Assembly (NCBI GenBank): GCA_937911795.1
Contig: CALDPJ010000278.1
Span: 1-16,223, forward strand
DNA length: 16,223 nucleotides
Direction of reading: 5' to 3'
Origin: an uncultured Flavobacteriales bacterium
GTDB lineage: Bacteria; Bacteroidota; Bacteroidia; Flavobacteriales_D; SKUL01
Position numbers and translations under genes: made by a program. Below the pieces are notes generated by a model. That model searched no databases. It saw only the letters and a program-made list of their open reading frames with translations, and was not told the origin of the DNA. Of the stretch, positions 1 to 6,859 are shown piece after piece (position 1 is the stretch's first letter; the number at the start of each line of letters is the position of its first letter).

Positions 1-1
1 G

Positions 2-394
2 CATCCGGATCATGGAAGGGCGGCAGAATTGGTTACAGAAGCTTGTTTCCTTTCAGGCTTGAAGCAAGTAAAGACTTTTCATGACGATCAACAGCAGCTT
101 CCATGGAGGCCTAAAGCTGTATATCATTACATTCAAAGCAATTACAGGACGCCCGATATAGTAGTCGATATAAGCGACTACTGGGAGCGCAAATTGGAAG
201 CTATCAAAGCGTTTCGCTCGCAATTTTATGATCCGGATAGCAAGGAACCGGAAACTTTTATTTCCAAACCGGGATTTATCGATTTTATTGAAAGCCGCGC
301 GCGTGAATATGGTCATGCCATTGGCGTAAAGTACGGGGAAGGATTTAATTGTAGCAGAACCATCGGCGTTACCAATTTATTCGATGTGATATAA
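2..394 (+). CDS. bshB1: N-acetyl-alpha-D-glucosaminyl L-malate deacetylase (BshB1), 3' part only
   Basis: C-terminal 130 residues of a PIG-L/LmbE-type zinc deacetylase. The family removes the acetyl group from GlcNAc-malate to give GlcN-malate, the second step of bacillithiol synthesis in the cytoplasm. The frame is open from base 2 and begins with HPDH, a family motif that contributes metal ligands. The internal TTG at 29 is therefore not the start; the N-terminal part with the first metal motif lies before the window. Typical BshB1 segments follow: FLSGL, WRPKAVYHYIQ, VVDIS, EAIKAFRSQFY, and the end with AREYG, GVKYGEGF and a GVTNLFD-like tail. The stop at 392-394 is 8 bases before miaA, so the two are probably co-transcribed. 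Base composition resembles the right-hand flank (trk region) rather than the AT-rich block. Identification is strong; only completeness is lacking. Confidence 0.9.
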   Translation, partial: HPDHGRAAELVTEACFLSGLKQVKTFHDDQQQLPWRPKAVYHYIQSNYRTPDIVVDISDYWERKLEAIKAFRSQFYDPDSKEPETFISKPGFIDFIESRAREYGHAIGVKYGEGFNCSRTIGVTNLFDVI

Positions 395-402
395 GCCTTC
401 GC

Positions 403-2109
403 ATGCCCGATTTAGTTGCCATACTTGGCCCCACCGCCTCCGGGAAAACAAAACTCGCCGTACGACTGGCAGATGAAACCGGAGGAGAGATTATCAGCGC
501 CGATTCAAGGCAGGTTTACCGGGAGCTTACTATTGGCTCCGGAAAGGACCTGGATGCATACAGGGCCAACGGTAAAACGATTCCCTGCCATTTGATTGAC
601 ATAGCCGGTGTGGCGCATGAATATAATCTGTTCGAGTTTCAAAATGATTTTCTTCAGGCTTATAAAGCGATAAAACAGCGGGGCGGGACGCCTGTTCTGT
701 GCGGCGGTACGGGTTTATACCTCGACGCCGTTTTAAGGGGGTACAACCTGCAAAAGACGCCTGAAAACCCAGCGCTTCGGGAAGAGCTGTCGTCTAAGTC
801 AGATCAGGAATTGATCGACCTGCTAAAAACATACAAAACCCTTCACAACAAAACCGATATTGAAGACAGGGACAGGATGCTTCGCGCCATTGAGATCGCC
901 GATCATGAAAAGCGCAATCCGGATATTCTTTTTCCGAGGCTCAAGAGCCTTGTTTTTGGATTGAAATGGGAAAGAAGCGAAATCAAAAGGCGCATAACCC
1001 AACGATTAAAAGAAAGGTTGGAAAACGGAATGCTGAAAGAGACGCAGCGCCTGTTGAAAAATGGCGTTCCGAAAGAAAGATTATACCAATTAGGTTTGGA
1101 ATACCGCTATACCACAATGTATTTATTGAAAGAATTGAATTATAACGATATGTTCCAAAAGCTAAACGCCTCCATATCGGCAATTGCCCGTGGCGAGGAT
1201 TATGACGTGCAGAATAAAATCGCGTCCCAATTAACCGCGATCGGTTTTTTTGAAATGCTGAACAATTCGCTCACCACCCCAAAATACAGTACTTTGAGCA
1301 ATTCCACAAAGGAAAACTACAACGTAACAATCCTGAATCCGTTGAGCAATGAGCTTTCAGTGATGCGGCAATCGATGCTTTTTTCCGGTTTGGAGTCTAT
1401 TGCATACAATAGCAACCGTAAAAAAACCGATTTAAAACTTTTTGAATTCGGAAAAACCTACCACAATTTTCCCGGCGGAAGAATTGAAAATAAACATCTT
1501 TCCATTTTTATTACCGGTTTAAAAACCGAAGGAAATTGGGCTTTGCCCGATACCAAAACAAATTTCTTTTTTGGGAAAGGAACCGTTGCAGCTATAATGG
1601 AACGGTTGGGATTGGATTCCTATTCGGAAGAAACTATTGAAAGTGATATTTTTTCTGAAGGAATCAGTTTTAAAAGAAACAAGGAAACAATCGTCGAATT
1701 CGGAATTGTGGACAAGAAAATAGCCAAGGAACTCGATGTTGATCTCGAAGTTTTTTATGCCGAGTTCAATTGGGATATTGTGCTAAAACAGATTCCGCTT
1801 AATAATTTCAAACTAAAGCCCATTGCCAAATTTCCCGCAGCCCAACGCGATTTTGCTTTGCTTTTGGACAACTCGGTAAATTTTGGGTCGCTTCGCGATG
1901 CAGCCTTTTCAACCGAGAAAAAATTGCTTAAATCCGTAAATCTATTTGATGTTTACACAGGCAAAAATCTTCCCGAGGGAAAGAAAAGTTATGCGTTAAC
2001 TTTCACGATTCAAGATGAAGAAAAAACCTTGACCGACAAACAAATCGACAAAATAATGGGCAAGCTCAAACAAAAATTTGAATCGGAATTTGGGGCGGTA
2101 CTTCGTTAA
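403..2109 (+). CDS. Chimeric ORF: MiaA (residues 1 to about 262) fused in frame to the C-terminal part of PheT
   Basis: One open frame of 568 codons made of two unrelated proteins. Residues 1 to about 262 are tRNA dimethylallyltransferase MiaA, which adds a prenyl group to A37 of tRNAs reading UNN codons. Visible are the P-loop GPTASGKT (8-15), ISADSRQVYR (31-40), GSGKDL, GGTGLYLDAVLRGY (101-114) and GLEYRY (231-236). The expected end, a KRQMTWFR-like motif plus about 20 residues, is missing. From about residue 253 the sequence is phenylalanyl-tRNA synthetase beta subunit: VQNKIASQL, MLNNSLTTP, NPLSNELSVMRQSML, LFEFGKTYH, then an FDX-ACB anticodon-binding domain (about 470-567). PheT normally has about 800 residues, so roughly the first 490 are absent. 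KLNASIS (253-259) fits both families and marks the crossover. I do not think this is a natural bifunctional protein. The bshB1 stop lies 8 bases upstream. Confidence 0.93.
   Translation: MPDLVAILGPTASGKTKLAVRLADETGGEIISADSRQVYRELTIGSGKDLDAYRANGKTIPCHLIDIAGVAHEYNLFEFQNDFLQAYKAIKQRGGTPVLCGGTGLYLDAVLRGYNLQKTPENPALREELSSKSDQELIDLLKTYKTLHNKTDIEDRDRMLRAIEIADHEKRNPDILFPRLKSLVFGLKWERSEIKRRITQRLKERLENGMLKETQRLLKNGVPKERLYQLGLEYRYTTMYLLKELNYNDMFQKLNASISAIARGEDYDVQNKIASQLTAIGFFEMLNNSLTTPKYSTLSNSTKENYNVTILNPLSNELSVMRQSMLFSGLESIAYNSNRKKTDLKLFEFGKTYHNFPGGRIENKHLSIFITGLKTEGNWALPDTKTNFFFGKGTVAAIMERLGLDSYSEETIESDIFSEGISFKRNKETIVEFGIVDKKIAKELDVDLEVFYAEFNWDIVLKQIPLNNFKLKPIAKFPAAQRDFALLLDNSVNFGSLRDAAFSTEKKLLKSVNLFDVYTGKNLPEGKKSYALTFTIQDEEKTLTDKQIDKIMGKLKQKFESEFGAVLR
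1159..1190 (+). other. Junction 1: miaA/pheT crossover
   Basis: Before this point every recognisable residue belongs to MiaA (NDMFQ, residues 248-252). After it every recognisable residue belongs to PheT (EDYDVQNKIASQL, from residue 265). The bases in between encode KLNASISAIAR. From memory of the families, MiaA has a KLN-(S/T)-(A)-I segment just before its KRQMTWFR motif, and PheT has a KLNASI segment just before its catalytic-like core. The exchange therefore lies on a stretch of local similarity and keeps the frame. The exact base cannot be fixed without the two parent sequences. Confidence 0.8.
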
Positions 2110-2121
2110 AAAAATTCCCTT

Positions 2122-2156
2122 AAAAGTCAGCGGCAATGCAAGGTCGCTGTCTTTTT
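2122..2156 (+). terminator. Rho-independent terminator after pheT
   Basis: AAAAG-T-CAGCG (2122-2132) and CGCTG-T-CTTTTT (2145-2156) can pair around a 12-base loop, with one T-T mismatch, and end in a run of five T. It lies 13 bases after the pheT stop and before the convergent fasciclin-like gene. The A-rich left side could let it act weakly on the opposite strand too. Confidence 0.6.
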
Positions 2157-2185
2157 ATATAAAATGAGACTCTGCAGTGCCATCA

Positions 2186-2752
2186 TTAGGGAAATACAAG
2201 CCCATCCACAACGTGGAAAAATCCATTTTTGTGGTAGAAATCAGGAGCGATAATTGTTGCCGTATTGTTGTTTTCATCAAAAATAACCAATTGATCATTC
2301 TCTCTTTTGATACCCATATTGTGGCCTTCAACAGTTGTCAAATAAGCTTTTCCGCCATTCTTTTCGATGTAGGTTTTCAGGCTGTTGCTGTCAACCCTTC
2401 CGGGCACGGCCAAATATTTCACCATGGAATTTACCAATCGTGAATTCCCCAGAATTGAATCTCTTGTTTTTTTGGAAAGGTTTAAAAAAGCCTCATCAGC
2501 AATGGCAAAAATGGTTACCATTTCTTCTTTTTCCAAAGTTTGCCGCACGGAATGGGATTGTAGAATCTTGGCTAAAATGGTAAAATCCGGTGCTTCTTCT
2601 ATATTTTCAAAAAAAGATTTATCTGAAGTAAAAGTACTTTGACCCAAAGTTTTGGAAACTTCGGAATGTTTTGTTGAAATGTATTTTTGGGCCGAAACGG
2701 TCGTTCCGTAACCAATAATAAAAAGTAGCAGAAATATATTTTTGAATCGCAT
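2186..2752 (-). CDS. Secreted fasciclin-like (FAS1) domain protein
   Basis: Protein of 188 residues if started at the ATG at 2752. An upstream in-frame ATG at 2842 would add 30 unlikely residues ahead of a clean signal peptide, so 2752 is preferred. Residues 1-21 (MRFKNIFLLL...VSAQ) form a signal peptide. A single FAS1 domain follows: DFTILAKIL (56-64), VTIFAIADEAF (79-89, the H1-like strand that normally reads TVFAPTNEAF), an LVNSMVKYLAVPGR segment, and the closing HVVDGLVFP (180-188), the usual FAS1 end. FAS1 proteins are extracellular or periplasmic adhesion-type proteins; the exact role here is unknown. A TATATTTA box on the minus strand (2772-2779) lies about 20 bases upstream. It is divergent from the gene at 2911 and convergent with pheT. 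Confidence 0.8.
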   Translation of the reverse strand: MRFKNIFLLLFIIGYGTTVSAQKYISTKHSEVSKTLGQSTFTSDKSFFENIEEAPDFTILAKILQSHSVRQTLEKEEMVTIFAIADEAFLNLSKKTRDSILGNSRLVNSMVKYLAVPGRVDSNSLKTYIEKNGGKAYLTTVEGHNMGIKRENDQLVIFDENNNTATIIAPDFYHKNGFFHVVDGLVFP

Positions 2753-2771
2753 GGTGAAAATTTTAAGATTG

Positions 2772-2779
2772 TAAATATA
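2772..2779 (-). promoter_or_regulatory. Candidate -7 element of the fasciclin-like gene
   Basis: TATATTTA on the minus strand matches 7 of 8 positions of the Bacteroidota -7 consensus TAnnTTTG. It would give a leader of about 13-18 bases before the ATG at 2752, which supports that start over 2842. No clear TTTG -33 box sits at the right distance. Confidence 0.35.
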
Positions 2780-2853
2780 ACAAATACAAAAACGATATAT
2801 CCTAAACGCAATTATTGAAGTGATATTTAAAATTTTCATCAAACTTTGTTAAA

Positions 2854-2887
2854 TTGTTGTTTTGCAGAATGGGACTGTGTAAATTTA
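2854..2887 (+). promoter_or_regulatory. Candidate promoter of the membrane protein gene at 2911
   Basis: TTGTTG (2854-2859) and TAAATTTA (2880-2887) are separated by 20 bases. This resembles the Bacteroidota -33/-7 promoter (TTTG, about 19-21 bases, TAnnTTTG). The predicted transcript start would lie about 16-20 bases before the ATG at 2911. The match is modest in an AT-rich stretch. Confidence 0.3.
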
Positions 2888-2910
2888 ATTTCGATTAAAA
2901 TAGAAAGTAG

Positions 2911-3627
2911 ATGGTTTCCGGAATCAACATTGAAAGGCAATTACAAAAGTACCGTCGCAAAAGCGTTGGCGACGAAAATATTATGGCTGAAGTGTTGCGC
3001 ATTTTTTCGGAAAATGAAAAAGAACGGAATGGGATTATTTCAAACTTGACGGAACCATCGAAAGAAATTTCAAATAGATTCAATTTGGAGCTTTTGCAGG
3101 CCGATAAAATTTTTCACATTGACGACATCAAAAAACTTTGTGTCCATTATCGTTTGCGCTTTTTGGATTCGCACTATTTCAAGGGAAATTTTCCCGAAGA
3201 GGCAATTTCAGAAATAAGAAAACTGGAAAAGGAGCACCAAACCTCGCTAAAAAATTTCAAAATAGTGGCTCCTGCAAAACTTCTAAAACTGGAAAATGCC
3301 GATGACCCCTTGCTTTTTGCGCCCATGGGAAATGATTATTTCTATTTGGTGCACAAATGGGGCAGCGACCTCCACCCTTTCCGAAAGTTGCTGATGTGGC
3401 CCTATAAAAATTTTGAAAACCTTGTTTTTACCGTTGCTGTTCTGAGTGCCATCCTCACGGCGATGGCACCTATGCACTGGTTTTCCGTAAATCCAGGAAT
3501 TGCCGAATATTTGTTTTTGGCATTTTTTATATTTAAAGGTGTCAGCGGATTTGTGATTTTTTATGGCTTTGCAAAAGGCAAAAATTTCAACGACGCTATT
3601 TGGGACAGTAAGTATTACAACGCATGA
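2911..3627 (+). CDS. Conserved membrane protein with two C-terminal helices, function unknown
   Basis: 238 residues. Residues 1-165 are soluble and charged; residues 170-188 (NLVFTVAVLSAILTAMAP) and 200-221 (YLFLAFFIFKGVSGFVIFYG) are hydrophobic and probably form a helical hairpin. The segment just before the first helix, FRKLLMWPYKNFENL (157-171), looks conserved, as does HKWGSDLHP. I recall similar proteins in Flavobacteriaceae but no named function. There is no signal peptide, so the N-terminal part is probably cytoplasmic. The gene is divergent from the fasciclin-like gene and followed 69 bases later by the DUF2007 gene, but a run of A and T between them suggests separate control. It belongs to the AT-rich block. 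Confidence 0.75.
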   Translation: MVSGINIERQLQKYRRKSVGDENIMAEVLRIFSENEKERNGIISNLTEPSKEISNRFNLELLQADKIFHIDDIKKLCVHYRLRFLDSHYFKGNFPEEAISEIRKLEKEHQTSLKNFKIVAPAKLLKLENADDPLLFAPMGNDYFYLVHKWGSDLHPFRKLLMWPYKNFENLVFTVAVLSAILTAMAPMHWFSVNPGIAEYLFLAFFIFKGVSGFVIFYGFAKGKNFNDAIWDSKYYNA

Positions 3628-3696
3628 TTCATTGGTCAGTAAAAAATAATTTATTATTTAAAAACTCAATAAAATATAAATCTATAACCTAAAAGT

Positions 3697-3942
3697 ATGA
3701 CAAGTAATACAGAAGAAACAGTTCGCATTTACACCGGCTCTGATATGCTAGCTACCGGATTAGTAGTAAGATTAGAGGAAGCAAATATTACCCCAATACT
3801 CCGTGATGACGAGCAAAGTGGCGTAATGTTTGGCTCGGGAAGTAAGTTTGACGACCAGGTACGCGTCTTTGTACGCAAGGACGAGCTCGCCATTGCCCAA
3901 CCCATTGTGGATAAATTTTTAAGCGAAATTGAGGAAGGATAA
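3697..3942 (+). CDS. DUF2007 (putative signal-transducing) small protein
   Basis: 81 residues matching the DUF2007 pattern. The first strand (VRIYTGSDMLA, 9-19) is followed by a helix containing LVVRLEEANITPILRDD (22-38), a variable loop with MFGSGS (44-49), and the closing half VRVFVRKDELAIAQPIVD (55-72). The family has a ferredoxin-like fold and is annotated only as a putative signal-transducing protein; no reaction is known. No signal peptide or membrane segment is seen, so it is cytoplasmic. Length is normal and the ATG is the only sensible start. It faces the ABC-F gene across an 86-base gap with low-complexity repeats. Confidence 0.85.
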   Translation: MTSNTEETVRIYTGSDMLATGLVVRLEEANITPILRDDEQSGVMFGSGSKFDDQVRVFVRKDELAIAQPIVDKFLSEIEEG

Positions 3943-3943
3943 A

Positions 3944-4022
3944 GGAAGTCGGGAGCGGGAAGTTGGAAGCAAGAAGTAACTCTTTAATCTATAAACTTAT
4001 AAACCCGTCAACTCAAAAGCCA
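3944..4022. repeat. Low-complexity intergenic repeat between convergent genes
   Basis: A purine-rich half with repeated GGAAGT/GGGAG/GGAAGC units (about 3943-3978) is followed by a pyrimidine/A half with AACTCTTTAATC, TATAAACTTATAAAC and CAACTCAAAAG units. The same style of degenerate short-unit repeat is common between flavobacterial genes. It may act as a transcription end for the DUF2007 and ABC-F genes, but no strong hairpin is visible. Confidence 0.45.
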
Positions 4023-4028
4023 AAACTC

Positions 4029-5402
4029 CTACCCATACATTTTTTCACGCAGTTCCTTTATTTTCTTATCGCCCATATATTCATCGAATGTCATATATCG
4101 ATCGATGGCGCCGTTCGGGGTAAGTTCAATAACGCGATTACCCACAGTTTGCGCAAATTCGTGATCATGTGTTGTGAACAAAACCGTTCCCTTGAAATTT
4201 TTAAGGGAATTGTTGAAGGCCGTAATCGACTCCAAATCCAAGTGATTTGTTGGCTCGTCCAGCATTAAAACATTGGCGCGAAGCATCATCATTCGGCTAA
4301 GCATACATCTCACTTTTTCGCCTCCGGAAAGTACGTTGCTTTTCTTTAACGCTTCCTCACCACTGAAAAGCATTTTCCCCAAAAAACCGCGCAAATAAAC
4401 CTCTTCCCGTTCTTCCTCGGTTTTGGCGTACTGGCGCAACCAATCTACGAGCGAGAGATTATTCTGAAAAAATTCCTCATTGTCCAACGGCAAATAACTT
4501 TGGTTTGTAGTAATTCCCCATTGAACGGAACCGCTATCAGGTTTTTGATGCCCGTTCAAAATTTCATAAAAAGCCGTTGCGGCACGCGAATCTTTTGAAT
4601 AAATCACCACTTTATCGCCCTTGGCCAAATTCACGTCCACATTTTTGAAAAGCACTTCACCATCAATGGACGCCGAAAGGTTTTCTACATTTAAAATTTG
4701 ATCCCCAGCTTCACGCTCGCGTTCAAAAATAATTGCGGGATAGCGGCGGCTGGAAGGTCTTATCTCTTCAATATTGAGCTTTTCCAGAGAAGTCAACACC
4801 AGATCTGCTGCTCCGTACCCCGGCTTGTCGAAATCATAGGGATCGGGAACAGCAATAACTTTCATTTTAGCAGCTTTTCCGGCGATAATGCCGTGGAAAG
4901 AATCTTCTATTACCACGCAATCCGTGGTTTCTACGCCCAGTTTTTCGGCAGTCGAAATAAATACCTGTGGATGTGGTTTTCCCCATCGCTCGTGTTCTGC
5001 TGAGTGAACAACAGTGAATTTATCCTCCAGTTGCAGGGCTTTTAAAACTTCTCTGATTAAGATGTCCGGTGATGAAGACGCGAGCGCAATACCGAATCCG
5101 AGCGACTCGAATAGTTCTATTGCATAATCAACTCCCGGTAGCGGCTTCCCGGATAAGTGCACCAGTTCAATCACCTTTCTGATGATGTTCGATTCTAGCT
5201 CGGAGCTCGTTAAATTCTCCCAGGGTTGCTTCTCGTACCAATGTTCAATCACTTCGTTGAGCCGGTATCCCATGGTATCGCGGCAGTCATCCTCGGTCAG
5301 CGAAATTCCTACTTCAGAAAAGCACGTAATTTCTGCCTGGCGCCACAATGGTTCGGAGTCAATCAGCAAACCATCCATATCAAAAATTGCTGCGTGCTTC
5401 AT
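4029..5402 (-). CDS. Chimeric ORF: HAD phosphatase (residues 1 to about 214) fused in frame to the C-terminal half of an ABC-F ATPase
   Basis: 457 codons. Residues 1-214 form a nearly complete HAD hydrolase of the beta-phosphoglucomutase/hexitol-phosphatase type: nucleophile FDMDGLLIDSEP (7-18), motif II ALASSSP (106-112), motif III Lys in GKPHPQVF (141-148) and motif IV VVIEDSFHGI (163-172). It probably dephosphorylates a sugar phosphate. From EKLNIEEI (207-214) on it is an ABC-F protein of the flavobacterial YbiT-like group: RPSSRRYPAIIF (215-226), signature NVLSGGEKVRC (356-366), Walker B MLDEPTNHLDL (380-390) and switch His in THDHEFA (411-417). ABC-F proteins act on the ribosome. The ABC-F N-terminal domain is absent, and the Walker A position (IYSKDSRAATAF, 267-278) lacks GxxxxGK, which I recall as usual for this group. 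The HAD start overlaps the trkH stop (ATGA). I do not read this as a natural enzyme. Confidence 0.92.
   Translation of the reverse strand: MKHAAIFDMDGLLIDSEPLWRQAEITCFSEVGISLTEDDCRDTMGYRLNEVIEHWYEKQPWENLTSSELESNIIRKVIELVHLSGKPLPGVDYAIELFESLGFGIALASSSPDILIREVLKALQLEDKFTVVHSAEHERWGKPHPQVFISTAEKLGVETTDCVVIEDSFHGIIAGKAAKMKVIAVPDPYDFDKPGYGAADLVLTSLEKLNIEEIRPSSRRYPAIIFEREREAGDQILNVENLSASIDGEVLFKNVDVNLAKGDKVVIYSKDSRAATAFYEILNGHQKPDSGSVQWGITTNQSYLPLDNEEFFQNNLSLVDWLRQYAKTEEEREEVYLRGFLGKMLFSGEEALKKSNVLSGGEKVRCMLSRMMMLRANVLMLDEPTNHLDLESITAFNNSLKNFKGTVLFTTHDHEFAQTVGNRVIELTPNGAIDRYMTFDEYMGDKKIKELREKMYG
4761..4784 (-). other. Junction 2: HAD phosphatase/ABC-F crossover
   Basis: These 24 bases encode EKLNIEEI on the minus strand. 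Upstream residues (AADLVLTSL) are the normal end of a HAD phosphatase, which would stop within a few residues. Downstream residues (RPSSRRYPAIIF) belong to the ABC-F linker between the two ATPase domains, where I recall a DKLNIEEI-type lead-in. The peptide fits both parents, so the crossover lies on shared sequence and keeps the frame. Confidence 0.8.
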
Positions 5403-6856
5403 TCTTTTCTCCAGAAATAACCGGTAAATAAAATCAGCACAGTAAACAATTCAAGGCGGCCCATCATCATCAGGAATGCGAGAAACCATTTTCCTTCAGT
5501 TGGAAGGCCTGCATAATTTCCCTTCGGTCCGACTTCTCCAATTCCCGGGCCTATGTTTCCAAGGGCGCTGGCTACGGAACCGATAGCAGAGGTTACATCC
5601 AGACCCATCAGTGTCATAATGAAAGAACCGACACCAAAAATGGTAACGTACATGATCACAAAAGCAAGAATATTATAAGTGATTTCACTCCTAACTGGTT
5701 TGTTATTGAAACGCACCGGAATGATCGCAGATGGGTGTAACAATCGTTTTAATTCCAGCAAACTGTTCTTTGCAACAATAATATGTCGCACCAGTTTCAT
5801 CCCTCCGGAAGTAGAACCGGCCATTGCGCCGGTGAACATCAGCAAAACGAATAACCACGAAAGAATAGGTCCCCAGGTGGTGAAGTCGACTGTGTAATAG
5901 CCGGTAGTTGTTACTATTGCTGTTACCTGAAACAGAGATTCCCTAAAGGCCTTTTCGATGGGATAATCCAATTGATAAATAAGAATTGTGGCCACCAAAA
6001 TAGTAGTGAGCAGCACAATGCCTACGTAGAAACGGAATTCTTCGTGATCAGTTAATCGCCTTGGCTTTCCGTTCAATAGGTAAAAGAGCATGATGAAGTT
6101 CGTTCCGCCAATAAACATAAACAACGTAATCAGATACTGAATGTAAACAGAATCAAAGTGATGAATACTGTCGTTGTATATAGAAAAACCACCGGTGGCC
6201 AACGTCGTGAACGCATGGTTGATTCCGTCGAAAAAACTCATTCCGCCCGACATCAATAAACCGCATAACAGGAGAGTGAGACCGGTATAAATGTACCAGA
6301 GCCGTTTGGCTGTTTCCCGGATCCTGGGCTGCAATTTATCGTGCGATATTCCGGGAACTTCGGCAACAAACAATTGAATTCCACCCACTCCAAGAATGGG
6401 TAATATGGCGACGGCTAAAACGATCATTCCCATACCACCAATCCATTGCGTGCAACTGCGCCAGAAAAGCAATCCTTTCGGCATTGCTTCAATGTCATTC
6501 AGGATGGTAGCGCCGGTGGTGGTAAAGCCCGACATTGTCTCGAAAAAAGCGTCGGTATAGATGGGAATCGATCCACTTAAGTAGTAAGGCAAACTTCCAA
6601 ATAACGATAAAACAACCCAGCCCAGGGCCACAATCAAATAACCTTCGCGCTTGCGGACTTCCTGTTTGGTTTTTAAAGTAAGACCGGCCGCGCCTCCTCC
6701 GATCAGGATACTGACTGTCGCAGATGTTAGTAAATCCTTCCAGCTTTCTTCACCGAAGTACAGCGAAAAAGGAATGCTGAGCAGCATAAATACTCCGATC
6801 AGAGCGGCAAGCACTCCGAGAATATGGACAACGGATTTCCAGCGAAATCGGGTCAT
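5399..6856 (-). CDS. trkH: Trk potassium uptake protein TrkH, membrane subunit
   Basis: 485 residues, normal for TrkH. It forms the K+-conducting path in the inner membrane and is gated by TrkA. The four P-loop filter segments are readable: SGFTTTGATI (109-118), TLATGGFSI (218-226), VTTTGYYT (315-322) and ASALGNIGPGI (429-439). Other family marks are WIGGMGMIVLAVAILP (138-153), MAGSTSGGMKLVR (345-357) and the near-terminal MMMGRLELFTVL (463-474). The trkA stop is only 3 bases before this ATG, and the stop codon overlaps the ATG of the HAD gene (ATGA at 5402-5399), so trkA-trkH-HAD should be one translationally coupled unit. Nothing is broken. Identification is firm. Confidence 0.96.
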   Translation of the reverse strand: MTRFRWKSVVHILGVLAALIGVFMLLSIPFSLYFGEESWKDLLTSATVSILIGGGAAGLTLKTKQEVRKREGYLIVALGWVVLSLFGSLPYYLSGSIPIYTDAFFETMSGFTTTGATILNDIEAMPKGLLFWRSCTQWIGGMGMIVLAVAILPILGVGGIQLFVAEVPGISHDKLQPRIRETAKRLWYIYTGLTLLLCGLLMSGGMSFFDGINHAFTTLATGGFSIYNDSIHHFDSVYIQYLITLFMFIGGTNFIMLFYLLNGKPRRLTDHEEFRFYVGIVLLTTILVATILIYQLDYPIEKAFRESLFQVTAIVTTTGYYTVDFTTWGPILSWLFVLLMFTGAMAGSTSGGMKLVRHIIVAKNSLLELKRLLHPSAIIPVRFNNKPVRSEITYNILAFVIMYVTIFGVGSFIMTLMGLDVTSAIGSVASALGNIGPGIGEVGPKGNYAGLPTEGKWFLAFLMMMGRLELFTVLILFTGYFWRKE

Positions 6857-6859
6857 GGC

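Larger units (their letters stand above)
1159..4784. other. AT-rich foreign or chimeric segment bounded by two gene fusions
   Basis: About 3.6 kb whose two ends are each an in-frame fusion with a flanking gene. Inside are a 5'-truncated pheT, a fasciclin-like gene, a membrane protein gene, a DUF2007 gene and a 5'-truncated ABC-F gene, all of types common in Flavobacteriaceae. Composition differs from the surroundings: the 60 bases from 2281 are 35% G+C by hand count, against 50% for the 60 from 6421 and 55% for the 60 from 661. Both edge genes of the block lack their start and both flanking genes lack their end. That pattern fits a contiguous piece of another chromosome placed between convergent miaA and HAD genes. 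No transposase, integrase or terminal repeat is seen at the edges. Confidence 0.75.

Noticed and set aside
29..394. A complete short gene starting at the TTG at 29
   Set aside because: The frame stays open to base 2 and encodes the HPDH metal motif of BshB1 before the TTG, so the gene continues upstream of the window.
403..2109. A natural bifunctional MiaA-PheT protein
   Set aside because: Each part lacks regions needed for its own function, the composition changes at the joint, and a matching event occurs 3.6 kb away. A chimera explains more.
2842..2842. An upstream ATG start for the fasciclin-like gene
   Set aside because: It would put 30 residues ahead of a clean signal peptide and would lie upstream of the candidate -7 box at 2772-2779.
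1159..4784. A genomic island or transposon carried by a mobile element
   Set aside because: No transposase, integrase, terminal inverted repeat, tRNA attachment site or target duplication is seen at either edge. The contents are housekeeping genes cut at both ends.
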